DNA of 64,000 nt. Origin: Nothopassalora personata. Taxonomy: Eukaryota > Ascomycota > Dothideomycetes > Mycosphaerellales > Mycosphaerellaceae. A program made the position numbers and the translations under genes. The stretch spans positions 2,598,573 through 2,662,572 of the forward strand of contig CM066297.1 of the NCBI GenBank assembly GCA_033816765.1, in the 5' to 3' direction. Each line of letters opens with the position of its first letter. Within the stretch, counting starts at the first letter, position 1. Below the pieces are notes generated by a model. That model was not told the origin of the DNA and did no database searches. It was given only the letters and a program-made list of their open reading frames with translations. This document shows positions 21,126 through 32,899 of the stretch, one piece after another.

Positions 21126-24100
21126 CTCCTACTTATCTTACATAGGAGGTTATAGTCTGCTCTTCTCCTATTAGTAGTATTTAAACCTCTATAACAGGTT
21201 AAGCTGGCTTATAAACCTCTAGAAGTGTAGACTAGTCTTTAGCTTTATAAACCCATCTACAACTATCTTAGATGTTAGGGTGTACTTAATAGTAATAAGC
21301 CTTCTTTACTAAAGTTTCCTAACAGCATTGTAGGCAATGTTAATGTGCTTTAACTTGTTATAAACATGTGCATCCCTTACTAGGGTAAGGGTAGCTTAGT
21401 TGTTACCTCTTAATTGGACTAGTCTTAAGCTTAACATAGTCTCCTAGTTTCTAGTAATCCTTAGTTAATAGGAACAGTCTCCTACTAACTCTAGACAGTC
21501 TATCTCCCTTAGCAGTGAAGCTAGGAATTAGGATTGCTTTGTATATACATTTATAGCTATGTATTCAGCTTCTATTGTAGATGTTACTATAGACTTTTGC
21601 TTCTTGCTTATCTAGGAGACTAGTGCCCTATAGAGGAAGAAGACATACCTAAGGATAGAGACTCTGTCTACTTTGTCTATTGCATAATTAGAGTTACAGT
21701 ATCCAACTAGGCATCCTTCTCTATGCCTAGAGAAGATAAGGCTAAGATTAGGATATAACCTTAGATATCTTGTAATCTTCTTTAAAGCCTTTATATGGTA
21801 GGCGGATAGGTTACTTACAAATAAGCTTATCCTTCCTAGGGCAAAAGCAATGTCTAGCCTTGTAATTGTTGCTAGCTATATCTATATACTATTAATACTC
21901 TAGTACTCTGCCTTGTTATACCTCTTATCTATGTGGCTTGAAGGTTTAAGAGCCTTATAGCTGTCTATAGGTAAGTGTGTAGGTGCTGCCTTCTTATAGT
22001 TTATCCCTATCTTAGTAAGGTTGTCCCTAATAAAGTGTCCCTAGTTAAGTTTTAGGATTCCTCTCCTCCTGTCCCTTATGACTCTTATGCTAAGGATCTT
22101 TTTAGGTTCACTAAGATCTTTAATCTTAAAGACTTTGCTAAGTTCTCTTTTAAACTAGAGAACATCTGTTAACTTTAGTATAGCAATTAGAATGTTATCT
22201 ACATGTATGAGAATTATAATCTCTTTTTCCTTATAAATAAGTAGGCATAGATCTACCTCTAACTGTGTGAATCTAATCTCTCTAAGCTTTAACACATAGA
22301 GTTGATTCTAATCTCTAGCTACTTGCTTAAGTCTATATAAGCTTTTAAGGATCTTAAACACTATGTTTAGTAGAAGCTTAACTCCTAGTGGTAGTAACAT
22401 AAAGATGTCTTTATAGAGGGTGCTTTCTGTAAACGCATTGTTTATATCCACTTAGTAAAGATAGAGATCCTTCTTGTATATAATAGCTATAAACACCCTA
22501 AGGGTGTCCTATCTAACTATAGGCGCAAATGTCTCTATAAAGTCAACACTAAACTTCTATAAAAAGCCCCTTATAACTAGCCTAGCCTTGAACTTTTCAA
22601 TAGCTCCACTAATGCTTCTTTTAACATTAAAGACCTATCTTAACGTAACTAAGTTTACTCCTTTTAGTAGAATAGCATTCTCCTAGGTGTTGTTACTCTA
22701 TAGAGCATCTAGCTCCTTCTAGATTACTTCCTTCTAAAGGTGTCCCTATTTCTTGTTATTTATAGCATCCTTGTAGGACTTTAGAATTAGGATCTCTTGC
22801 TTGTATGCAATAACTTCTATAGTTGCTACAAAGGCTATCTCCTTAACTTCTTCTACGAATTCACTATCCTATAGTACTGAATTATCTACTAATTGCATAG
22901 CTATAAAGAAAGCTTAGTAGTAAGTAGCAAGGTTCTCTAAGAGGTCTATTACTTCTCCTACTTTAGTAGCTAGTTTAGGTATAGGGACTATAGATCTTAG
23001 GGCTTTCTGTTTCTATTTATAGCCCTTAACATTATAGTCAGCCCTCCTCTTACTAAGGGATGATCTAAGAGTAGTTACTTGTGTCCTAGTGACATTCTTT
23101 TCCTAGAGATCTAGTGAACTTATCTTAATTAGCTTATCGATTTTCTGAAATTCCCCTATATTCTTTAGAGGCTAGGGAAGTTGTATAAACAGCTTTCTTA
23201 GCTAGGCTGTTACTAGGCTGCTCTGCTGAATGATTAAATGATAAACAGGTTGCTCTAAGGATATGTCCTTCCTTAGCCTCCCTAAGGGTCTCCTGGCTAG
23301 TGCATTGCTTAATAGATTCAATTTTGTAACATTGAGATCTATATTACCTCTAGGTTAGTCCTTAAAGAAGTCTGTATATATATGTTGTTTAATAGCTTTT
23401 ATGTCTAGTTCCTAAAAGAGCTAGGCCTTAGCTGTGTTTTTAACGTATCTAATAAACACTGCTTCTTTGCCTCTATTTATTAGTTTATTACTTCTTACCT
23501 ATTAAGGCTGGGATCTTATGTCTATATAGACAATAGCTTTACATCCCTAAACCTTTAAATAGTTAATAGTTGGCTTAATGCTATTAAAGGCTTGATCTAG
23601 TAAAACCTTAAACCTATTATAGTCTAGACTATTTAGTAGTTTGTTCCTTATATAGGTTTAGGCTTCCAGTGCTTTAGGCTAGAATTTAATTAGCATCTTG
23701 GCCTCTTTAAGCATTGCCCTTATAGAGTCTTCTAAGGTTTGTATTGACCTTTTAACTGGTCTATTTTGGAGCGAGTTGTATGCCTTGCTATGCTCTAGCC
23801 TAATTCCTAAATCCTTCTCCTACTGCTTAACTAATACAATAAGTTCCCTTACATTGTTAAGCCTAACTGCTTTTAACTGTGCTAATAATTTCCTCTCTGC
23901 CTTAATCTTCTAGTTCTAGAGAGCAACTAGAGCATCTTCTCTTTTCTTAAGAGGACAGGTCCACTTTTTTCTAGAGAAGTTGTTAATAATCTTAAGCTAG
24001 TATTTGAACCCTAGCCTTAATGTTAGCAGTAGACTATATATGTTAATAGATATAAGGGCAAGTCTTTTAGGTCTTCTCTTAGTAACTTTGCCTTTGTACT

Positions 24101-24562
24101 TCTTTATCTTTACTATTAAACACACTCTATACTAGTAGAAGCCATCCCTAGGAATAGGAATAGGTTCTTTTAAGTCTATTACCTTATAAAGATTCTAGAG
24201 CAAGTTCTTCCTAAAGTGTGCAAATCTTCTATGCTAAAGCTCCTACTGTTTTAGGTTAGTCTCTAATTTAGCAGTTATAAAGGCATTCTCTATTAGTGGT
24301 GTATATAATAAGTGATGTGTCCTCTCTTATAGTAGAGGAGAAATCTCATTAATAAATAGAACCCCCCTAAGAAGCCTTGTCTAGACAACAGTTTAGCTAG
24401 AGGGGGATATAAGAGAAAATAAAGGAGGTTGAACACTAAACTGCTTGCTGAACTAGTTCTAAGAAACTAGGTTCACCCCTAGCTTAGGTATAAGTAGAAC
24501 ATCTTCTAAAACAACTTTCCTACTAGATCTCCTACTTATCTCTATAGTTCTAATATAAGTAG

Positions 24563-25319
24563 TCGTCCTATAGAGAGCGCCTTCACGCGGCGGACGACGT
24601 AAGTATCTTCGTTACGACGAAGAGAAACTAAGACTCTCTCTCTCGAAAAATACAAGCCTACTCGACTCGAAACAAGAAAAGACAGGTCGGACGAACCGAA
24701 CGAACGAGATACGCTCAAAATCTACAAACAAGAACTCCGGAACTGCGAGAAGGGAAAGCGACGTACATAGCGTACACGTCGCTCGAACAACGAAGGCGCT
24801 GTCTACCTGTCGTCCCGGCAAACCACGTAAACTGCCGGCTGGAACCAAGAGAGGCGTTTAGGGGCGCAAACCACGTATACTGCACGGCTGGAACCAAGAG
24901 AGGCCGAGGGGGGGACGACAGCGAGGCCACTGCGACCGAGGAGCTACACTCGAGACCGGAGAACGCGACTGGATTGAAACAGAGGCAACGGGTGTTTCTT
25001 GGGATTTTGCTCGGTGCGTACGGGTACGGCCGGCTTGGCTTTTTAAAACAAGAACGAGACACGGGCGCAAAACTTGTCTCGCCCGGGGCAAGGCGACAAA
25101 CCGCAATTCTCGACAAGACACGACTACCGGGTACGCGCGTACTACGCCGCAATATATTCGATTTACGGTTCGAATAGCGAGCGTTGCTCGCATCTTTTAA
25201 GGAGTTTTTACGTCCGGGGTACGACGGGGCTTTTCTCCTTCTCTCAAATTTTGGTCTCGTTCTCGAGACCCGTGTTGCATAGTCTTTGACTCAAATAGCA
25301 CGTTAATGGAATAATCAAT
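24563..25319 (+). mobile_element. LINE/SINE-like insertion within the Copia, 757 bp
   Basis: Flanked by a 13-bp direct repeat CTAATATAAGTAG at 24550-24562 and 25320-25332, a length typical of target-primed retrotransposition. The right end has a short AATC-type tail. The last 370 bp are homologous to 1681-2070. The 5' part carries a doubled unit of about 38 bp (24818-24855 and 24866-24904). CpA/TpG are retained, so it is younger than its host Copia. Open frames of up to 145 codons occur on both strands, but none shows reverse transcriptase motifs, so it is either a truncated LINE or a non-autonomous element. Confidence 0.7.
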
Positions 25320-27014
25320 CTAATATAAGTAGCTAACAAATGCCTACCTCCTACTTTAATCTATTTCTTCTTTGTTAAGGGAGTTATAGATCTAAAGAGG
25401 CAGTTCTAGTCAGTTATATAGGATAAAGCATAAGAATTAAGTAACTACTCTAATAAGGGGAACTTGCCTTAGACTTCTACAGTTAAGTAAGCTACTTTAT
25501 TATACTTATTATTATTAGACATTGTCTTCTAGGATGAGTTGTATAAGTTAGGTAGCTCTTAGGTAGAGAAACCTTTCCTAGTCTTCCTTGTTTTAGAGGA
25601 AGGAGACTAGGCCTAGTTCTTCTAGAGTGATAGCATATTAGAGCTGAGTTTCTTCACTATTTTCTTAAGTTCCTCTATAGAGGACTTCTCTCTTAGTGTT
25701 CTTCTTAAAGATAGTAGTGGAGATCTTCTCTTCTTAACATATGTTATATTCTAGGAGGATAGTGCTTAGGAATAAGATCTAAGGGCCTTCTTTGCCTTAG
25801 AGAGACTAGGGCAGTCCTTGATAAGATAGTCCTTCTTATAGAGAAGGCAGGAAAGTGATCTTGCCTAACCTAAGCGCCTAACCTAGGTGGCTGCTATACT
25901 ATACTTAGCCTTAGAGGGATTCAATCTAGCCTCTTAAGCCTTAAGGATCTTTAAGGTCCTTTTATAATCTATCTTTAGCTAAGCTATAATAGTATCCCTA
26001 GCTATATAGTAGTTAGGTAGCAGTAAGCTCAAAAGCTAGGTCATTCTTATATTAGCTTTCCTATAGTGCTAGCCCTCTAGGTCAACATTAGCAATCCTCC
26101 TTCTAAGAGACACTAGGTGTGCCTATATAGATCTAATGGTGAACTCTTCACTTATCTCAAAGTTTACAAACTGTTTTATAAGCTTATGTGTATAGGTTAG
26201 TAACACCTAGCTATACTTGTTCTAGAGATGCACCTATATCTTAGTAGCTTTTCTAGATTCGCAAGAGCCCTTAAGCTTAAATTCATCTTCTTCTATAATC
26301 CTACTTAGGATACTAAAGTAGCAAGCTGCATTTTGTTTTATCTATGTTAGTGCATTAAGAATCTCTTTAATCTTAGTCTCTTCCTAGAGTTTTAGGTTCT
26401 TGCCTTAATATTGTTAAATAACACTTCTAATAGGTTATTAATTGTAAAGAATGCTAACTAGCTCTCTATCTTGTATCTCTAAAGGTTGAACTATCTCTTC
26501 TAATTGTCTCTCCTAAGAATTGGGATTTTGGTTCCCTTCTCTTCTCCTTTCTCTTAGTATAAATCTATAATGAATTGAATGTAATAAAACAAGGTGTATA
26601 TGCTTTAAAGTCGTAGCTTAGGTCCTGCTAAGGCTTTTAGTGTAGAATAGTAAGGTTCGTAGGTGTAGATACTAAGGCCTGCTTAGTAGGGTAAAGAAAG
26701 AGCGGTGTAGTCTCGGAGCTAGGACATAGGTCTGTCTCTCCTAGCAGAGTTCTAAATAACTTACTTAAAGTCCTTCTTAATAGTATCTCGATGCAGTTCT
26801 GCCTATAGAGTGTCTTTAAGGTATTAGCTTATAGTAAGCCGTATAGAGTCCTTTTCTAGATTACCTATTACTTGGTATTAAACTAAGCTCCTTAATAGGA
26901 CAGATAGGGTAGACTTCTGCTTCCTAGATGTTTTCTGCTATAATAGTAAGGGATACAAGTAACCTGTACTAATATAGGTTGCTCTTACTCCTGCATAAAC
27001 CCGGGCTCATAACC

Positions 27015-27261
27015 TGTTAAGTTAAGACCTAACAGGATACGTAGTTAGTAGCGGAGTAGAGTAAGAGATTAATCTTCAACTAGCTAATAGCTATAGGGCA
27101 TGTAGCAATATATTAGGAACCAATGTGTAAATTGTGTTAGATGTCTATCTAAGCTAAAGGGGAGAGAAGGTGTCTTCCGATAAGCTAAGTTATTGTGGAT
27201 GCCTTAGGCTATTAGATCACAACCTAACTGTTAGCTCCCCCTAAGATACTACATCTTAACA
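27015..27261 (-). repeat. Copia 5' LTR
   Basis: 247 bp, directly followed in the sense direction by the putative primer binding site at 27014-27001. Confidence 0.88.
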
Positions 27262-30200
27262 GTTCGCCTACAATTAGAACAGGAGATCCGGTAAGCTAAG
27301 ATTAACTAGTAGGAGGTTAAAATGATTAACGAAGTTAGTGCTTAAATAAGCGAAACTCAATTATTAGCTAAATCCGGGGTAACCCTAGGAAGGGGAAATA
27401 ATGCCTAAGTGAATAGATTAGGGAACGATGCTAATAAAGGACTGCCTAAGGATATGCCTATTAGTCCCGTGAACGCCCCCTTCGCACAAAGGAAGCGTAT
27501 ATAGAATACTAAGACTATAAGGATTAATAACTACGTCCGACAATATAGTTCAGCTAGTAATAGTCCGGTTATAAAGGAAGAGGGTATTATCTACTAGATT
27601 AATTAGATCCTCTAGACAACGTTTCCTAATGTAAACGCCTAAGATTAGTTTCGATATAGTCGTTAGTTCGAGGCTGCCCTCTTCGGTCGCGTTACTAACA
27701 CCCCCGCTCTTTAGGAGAAGCTCGCTATAGTACGACGTCTTATAGGAAAGGACCCTAAGGTTCGTACTAGATAAGTAGTTACCTATAAAGATAAACCTAA
27801 GTATAATAAGGAGGTCTTCCGCGAAGATAGTTAGGCCTAGTATGTCGGAGTGTATTTAACTATGCTTTACTCTAAAGGTGCGGTCCCTACTACTAAGCTT
27901 TATAAGGACGTTAAGAAAATCGGGCTCTCTAGTCTCCTTAATAACTTTACTATAGTCCCTAGTCCTTAGGTAGTAGCGGAGTTTAGGATAAATAAGAACT
28001 AGATTAGGTGCCTAATTAATAAGGGTTCCGAGGTAAATATTATCGGCTAGAGGAACGCTTATAGGTTTAGGTTACTAGTAATGTCGAGTGCTTAGCTTAC
28101 CTTTCGAGGTGCTAGAGGGCGGGCCTAGTTTAAAGGTGTTATAGGCAATTTAGATGTTTAGGTGTTTAGGGTTTACTACTAGGTAGACATGTTTATCTCC
28201 TCGGATCTAAACTTACTAACAATCCTAGGACAACCGTAGGCCCGTAAGGTGCGGCTTACTACCCGTAACTGCAATAATAGTTCGTAGGAGGGGACTATTA
28301 CTAGCCGTAAAGGTGAAAGTATTATATTTACTACCCTAGTTAGCTCGGACAGGTGCAAGACCCTTTAAGAACTGTTAAAAGCGTCGGGAAATGGAAGGGT
28401 AGGTTAAGTTACGGCGCTCAACCTACCGACTTACTAAAGCCGGATTTAATAAAATCGGTAAGGTTCTCGCACTATCTCGGAGAAACCTCGGACTTTAATT
28501 TGCCGGTCCCGGGACCGGTAAATAGCTATAGTGAGGAAAACGGATACGACTACGACACGACGTATCTATAGGAAGACACGACGCATCTATAGGAACCCGG
28601 TAAGGCTCTAACGCCTAGTAACCATTTAGCTTACTTATTAGGATTGCTTAAGACTACTGGAATAAAGGAACGAGTTGCAGAAATTAGAATAGGCGCGTTC
28701 GAGGGAGATTCTATTACTAACGTTTATTCAGTTTAAGGGGATTAGCCCTCCGAGATCCTAAGGCAGTCTACATTAAATACTTAGGCACGAAAGCAATAAG
28801 TAGGCTAACATATAGCTAATATTAGGATGCCGTAGGTCTTTACGATATACAAGCGTAAGGCGGATAAGAAGAAGCTAGTAGACGCGAGCGTTTACGAACG
28901 CCTAGAATCACGAGTTAAGGGAGATATAGAATAGAAGCGTAGGGCACTATACCTAGAATCTAAGATGCCTAAAGGATAAGGACCGTTCGATAGGAAGTAC
29001 TTAACTAAGAAATTCTCAAGTATTAAGCGAGGTAGCCGGATTACGCTAGAACGACTTACCTTAATTAAGGTTAGTATTAAGCTATTGCTAATGGAGCGGG
29101 CCTTATTCGATAAGATGCTCTATAACCGGGAGGCAGTCCTCGCTTAGGATTTTAGTTATATAAGGCAAATTAGGCACGACGTTATACTACCTTAGAAGAT
29201 TAACACGGTCCCTTATAGGCTATAGTAGGCACGCCCTATCCGGTTGTACCTAAGTCTTAGGGCAATTGTTAAACGTATAATTAGAGCCCGGATTAAGAAT
29301 AACATCCTAGAATACTCATAAGGGGCATATTCCAATAGCTAGTTCCTAGTCGTAAAGAAGGTTAATGCCTCTAGAAGCGATGTGCCATATCGGTTAATTA
29401 ACTTAGCTATGCTCCTAAATAAGGTTACTATGCGCGATGCTAACATTCCACCGGACACGGATAGCTTCTTAGAGGATTTTGCCGGGTGCCGAGTCGCTTC
29501 ACTTATAGACCTGTTTTTAGGTTATAATTAGATTACTTTAGATAAGTCCTACCGGGACTTAATAGCCTTCATGACCCCTCTTAGCCTAGTACGTAACACG
29601 ACTCTACCTTAAGGAGCTACTAATTCAGTTGCTTAGTTCGTGCGTACGGTAATAAAGATTCTACTTAATTATATCTCGCATCGAGCGAAGCCGTTTCTCG
29701 ATAACATCGGTATTAAGGGACTAACTAAGGACCATAGGAATGCCAAAGTAGAGCCTAGGTTAAGGAAATAGGTCGTTAAGCACATCGTTTCTCTAGATCT
29801 AGTTCTTACTAACCTAGAAAGAGCTAGTACGGTAGTTGCTAGAGGCAAATCCTAATAGTTATACGAAAAACTCAAGATTATTAAGTACGTTACTAGCCCG
29901 GATAGTCGCTATCCTAACCTAAAGGTTGTAGCCAAGATTCTAGATTAGCCTACGCCTACCTATATTAAGGAGGTCCGCACCTATGTAGGGCTGTATATGT
30001 ACTTCCGGATATAGATCCCCTAGTTCGTTATTATCGCTCGACTAATGTACAAGCTACTAAAGAAGGGCGCCGAGTTCACCTAGATAGAAAATGAGCAGTT
30101 CTCGAAAGAAGAGGTTGCTAGATATCTTATATAGGCTCTAGCCTTAGTTACCCTCTACTACTTACCTAGTGCTAGGTCTATCTTTGTCTTAGTCGATGCT

Positions 30201-32230
30201 AGCGGCACTAGATAGGGATGTATCGTTTCTTAAGAATCAATAGACAGCACTCGACGGCGTCACCCGGTGCGATATAAGAGTAGAATCTAGAACGCGTTAG
30301 AATCCAGATATAATACTAGTAAGCGAGAATGCCTTAGGGTCCTTAAGGGGCTTAAGAAGATCTAGAGATATATCACTAGCGTTGATTTTGTCATTAAGGT
30401 TAATACTAAGACACTTGTATAGTAGCTTAACCGGCCGGCTTCGGACCTGCCGAACTCGGCAATGGCCCGGTAGATCGTATAGATTAGGTTGTTTACGTTC
30501 GAGGTGAAGCACGTTACGGGGACTAGATACACTAGCCTAGATACCCTGTCTCGTAGGCCCTCTACACCTTAGGAACCTAGGGAAGCTAACGAAGACGAAG
30601 TCGACTAGATAATTAATAATAAGCTATTAGGGTACCCGGAGCCGGTTAACACCTATCTAGTTAAAATCTAGAAAACACGACATCTCGGGAACTAATATTC
30701 TAAGGGCTCTTAGTAGCTTACTTAGGTTATAGAAACTAGGACCCGGCCTAATAGTGTTACCCGTACTAAGTACCGGCGGCTAGTAAAGAAAAGCGTTAAC
30801 TTCTTTATCCGAGACTAATTGCTATTCTTCTAGAAGCGCCGAGGAGTACCGTTATAACTTATAATTAACGATAATAAGGCTTAGAAGGAGATCGTTATAG
30901 AGTGCCATAAGAGACACGGTTACCGTAGCGCTAAGGTCGTGTATAACCTTATTTCCGATCGGTATTACTAGGACGGGTACTTCGCCGATGTCTCTACGTA
31001 GGTTCGAAGTTATGCTCCTTATAGGTTTCGCGAAGGCGACTAGCGCGCTAGTGAGCTTCACTTATCGAACCCTTAGGTCATTAGTAAGAAGTAGTACTCG
31101 GACCCCGTCTAGGTGCATAAAAATAGATACCTCCTAGTCGCGCGCGAAGTACTTAGTAACTAGATCGAGGCTAGAGTAACAAGGGCACCTCCTAGCTCTA
31201 AGGCGGTTACTAAGTTTCTATACGAAGATGTCTTCTATAGGCACGGCTACTATACTAAAATTGTGCTTAATAACGCTACGGTTTATGCGGCTAAGGTTAA
31301 GCGGTTACTCGTAGGACTTAGTGTTCGAAGGATCCGAATATCACCGTACTATCCGTAGTCTAATACTCCGGTCGAGATTAGGCACCGTCCGATTCTTATA
31401 GCGTTAGTAAAGCTTATAAGGAACACATACCGCGGATAGGAGTAATAGGTACCCGCTATGTTATAGGCTAATAGGACCACGACCTGTCGTACTACTAGAA
31501 TAACGCTAGCTTAGGTCCTATATAGCCATTGCACGATTCTACCAATTGAGGTTAAGTACCCGACGTAGGCGAATTATTAATAGGGATCGGTAAGAACGAC
31601 TAAGGACCTGCTTACTATACGTGCGCGTTAACTCTAGGCTCGAGACCTTAGTTTAGAAGAGCTACATGCTCGAAGGAAGCGACTAAGAGAACTTAGTAAG
31701 GACTACTTTAATTCTCGCCGGAATGTTAACTTTATTAGTTTCTAGAAAGGCGACCTTATTATAAGATTCGACAAGCTATATAAGGATGACTTCTCACGTA
31801 AGATCGGTTACCGATAGCAAGGTCCATATCGGGTGTCTAGTGTCTCTAGGGAATTTAGTACCTATATTCTTAAGAAACTTAATAGCACGCTAATAAAGGG
31901 TGTTTAGGCACGGGAAAACCTTAAGCTAGTTCTAGAGCTTCGCCCGGATAGCATAGGAGTACTAGGCCTAGATAATAGGATCGATCTCGTAATAGGGGAG
32001 GGAGAAGTCGCTAATAGCGAAGACAGTAGTAATTCGAACGAGATCGAGCCCATCGCCGACGAAGACGTGCTACCTATAGGAGTTAACGAAAGGGGATCGT
32101 ACCCTAAACCGGAATCTAAGAAGCTATAGGTTAGGCCTTATAACCTTTCTATAGCTAAAATTTCACAGTTTAGTAGGATCGAGGCTAAGAACTAATTAGT
32201 TAGTAATAGCGTACGGAGTTCACTTCCCTT
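27262..32230 (+). pseudogene. Gypsy-type pol relic (protease, RT, RNase H, integrase)
   Basis: Plus-strand pol broken by TAG. In order: an aspartic protease core CLINKGSEVNII near 28010-28050 (DSG altered); reverse transcriptase with RLINLAMLLNKVTMRD near 29390, DLFLGYN-stop-ITLDKSYRD near 29510 and LVRNTTLP-stop-GATNSVA near 29590, matching the fungal Ty3/Gypsy RT; then an H2C2-like integrase finger near 30900 (CHKRHGYRSAKVVYN) followed by the integrase region to about 31700 and a C-terminal part to about 32200. It is the continuation of the gag at 19430. Orientation and order fit Ty3/Gypsy. Confidence 0.8.
28498..28523. repeat. 26-bp palindrome, copy B
   Basis: Centre CCGGTCCCGGGACCGG flanked by ATTTG and TAAAT. 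It lies between the protease and RT parts of the Gypsy relic. Confidence 0.85.
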
Positions 32231-32336
32231 AGGCATGTGTTGCACATGCCCTTTAGTTTGTTAAGCCGATTCGGTTATCTAGACTTCACTTTATAGGGTG
32301 TTCTTACCTTAGTTAGACCTTAGTTAGTAGAGTTAC

Positions 32337-32362
32337 ATTTACCGGTCCCGGGACCGGTAAAT
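32337..32362. repeat. 26-bp palindrome, copy C
   Basis: A perfect palindrome over 26 bp: ATTTA, centre CCGGTCCCGGGACCGG, TAAAT. Its right flank, reverse-complemented, resembles the left flank of copies A and D (TACGCT.. ACGTGA). Confidence 0.88.
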
Positions 32363-32899
32363 CGGATCACGTAATAGCGTAGCATGCCTCTACCGAATGC
32401 TTACCTAGGTGGTTACTAGCACTGGTTTTCGGTTATATGTAGGGTTATCGGACCTTTAGTATGACCTTATTAGCACTGCTCTTACTACTTATAAGACCGG
32501 TCTCGGTACTGCTACCTTATAACGATTATAGGGACATACGCTAAGAGGTATACTTAAGCGTAGCTCTCTACCTACTACTTTCTCTCTTTTTCTTTAAACA
32601 CTAACACTATTACTAGAGCTACTAACACATCTATCTACTACTATATACATTAGACGGTTCTTTAGCCTCTCTCTCTTTACGACCTTAACCTTCTTTAAAG
32701 CCCCTACCCCGACACTAAGCTTTTAAAGCTTACTAATACTCTAAAGTAGTACTATTTGATAGCTAGCTCTTACGATCTCACTACTAGCGAATCCTAATTA
32801 TTATAGCTTTAGCTAGTCTATCGTTACGCCCGGCTAGCTCGAGCATAGCGCTTACTAGTACTGTTACTAGGCTCACCCGCCTACCTTAGACCTTGTTTA

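Larger units (their letters stand above)
20879..27261 (-). mobile_element. Complete Ty1/Copia retroelement, RIP-mutated
   Basis: Two LTRs of 247 bp (20879-21125 and 27015-27261), TGTTAAG..CTTAACA, flanked by perfect GTTCG duplications (20874-20878 and 27262-27266). Coding sense is the minus strand: reverse transcriptase core HVDNILIAI near 22200 and RNase H-like GYCNSNYA near 21690. The order RT then RNase H toward the left LTR, with gag to the right, fits Copia. Next to the 5' LTR the element reads GGTTATGAGCCCGG (27014-27001), complementary to the anticodon arm of initiator tRNA-Met. A purine-rich stretch precedes the 3' LTR. Coding frames are broken throughout. A 757-bp element is inserted at 24563. 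Confidence 0.88.

Noticed and set aside
24715..25152. 145-codon minus-strand frame in the LINE/SINE-like copy
   Set aside because: Not conserved in the sister copy at 1681-2070 and no RT or other motif.
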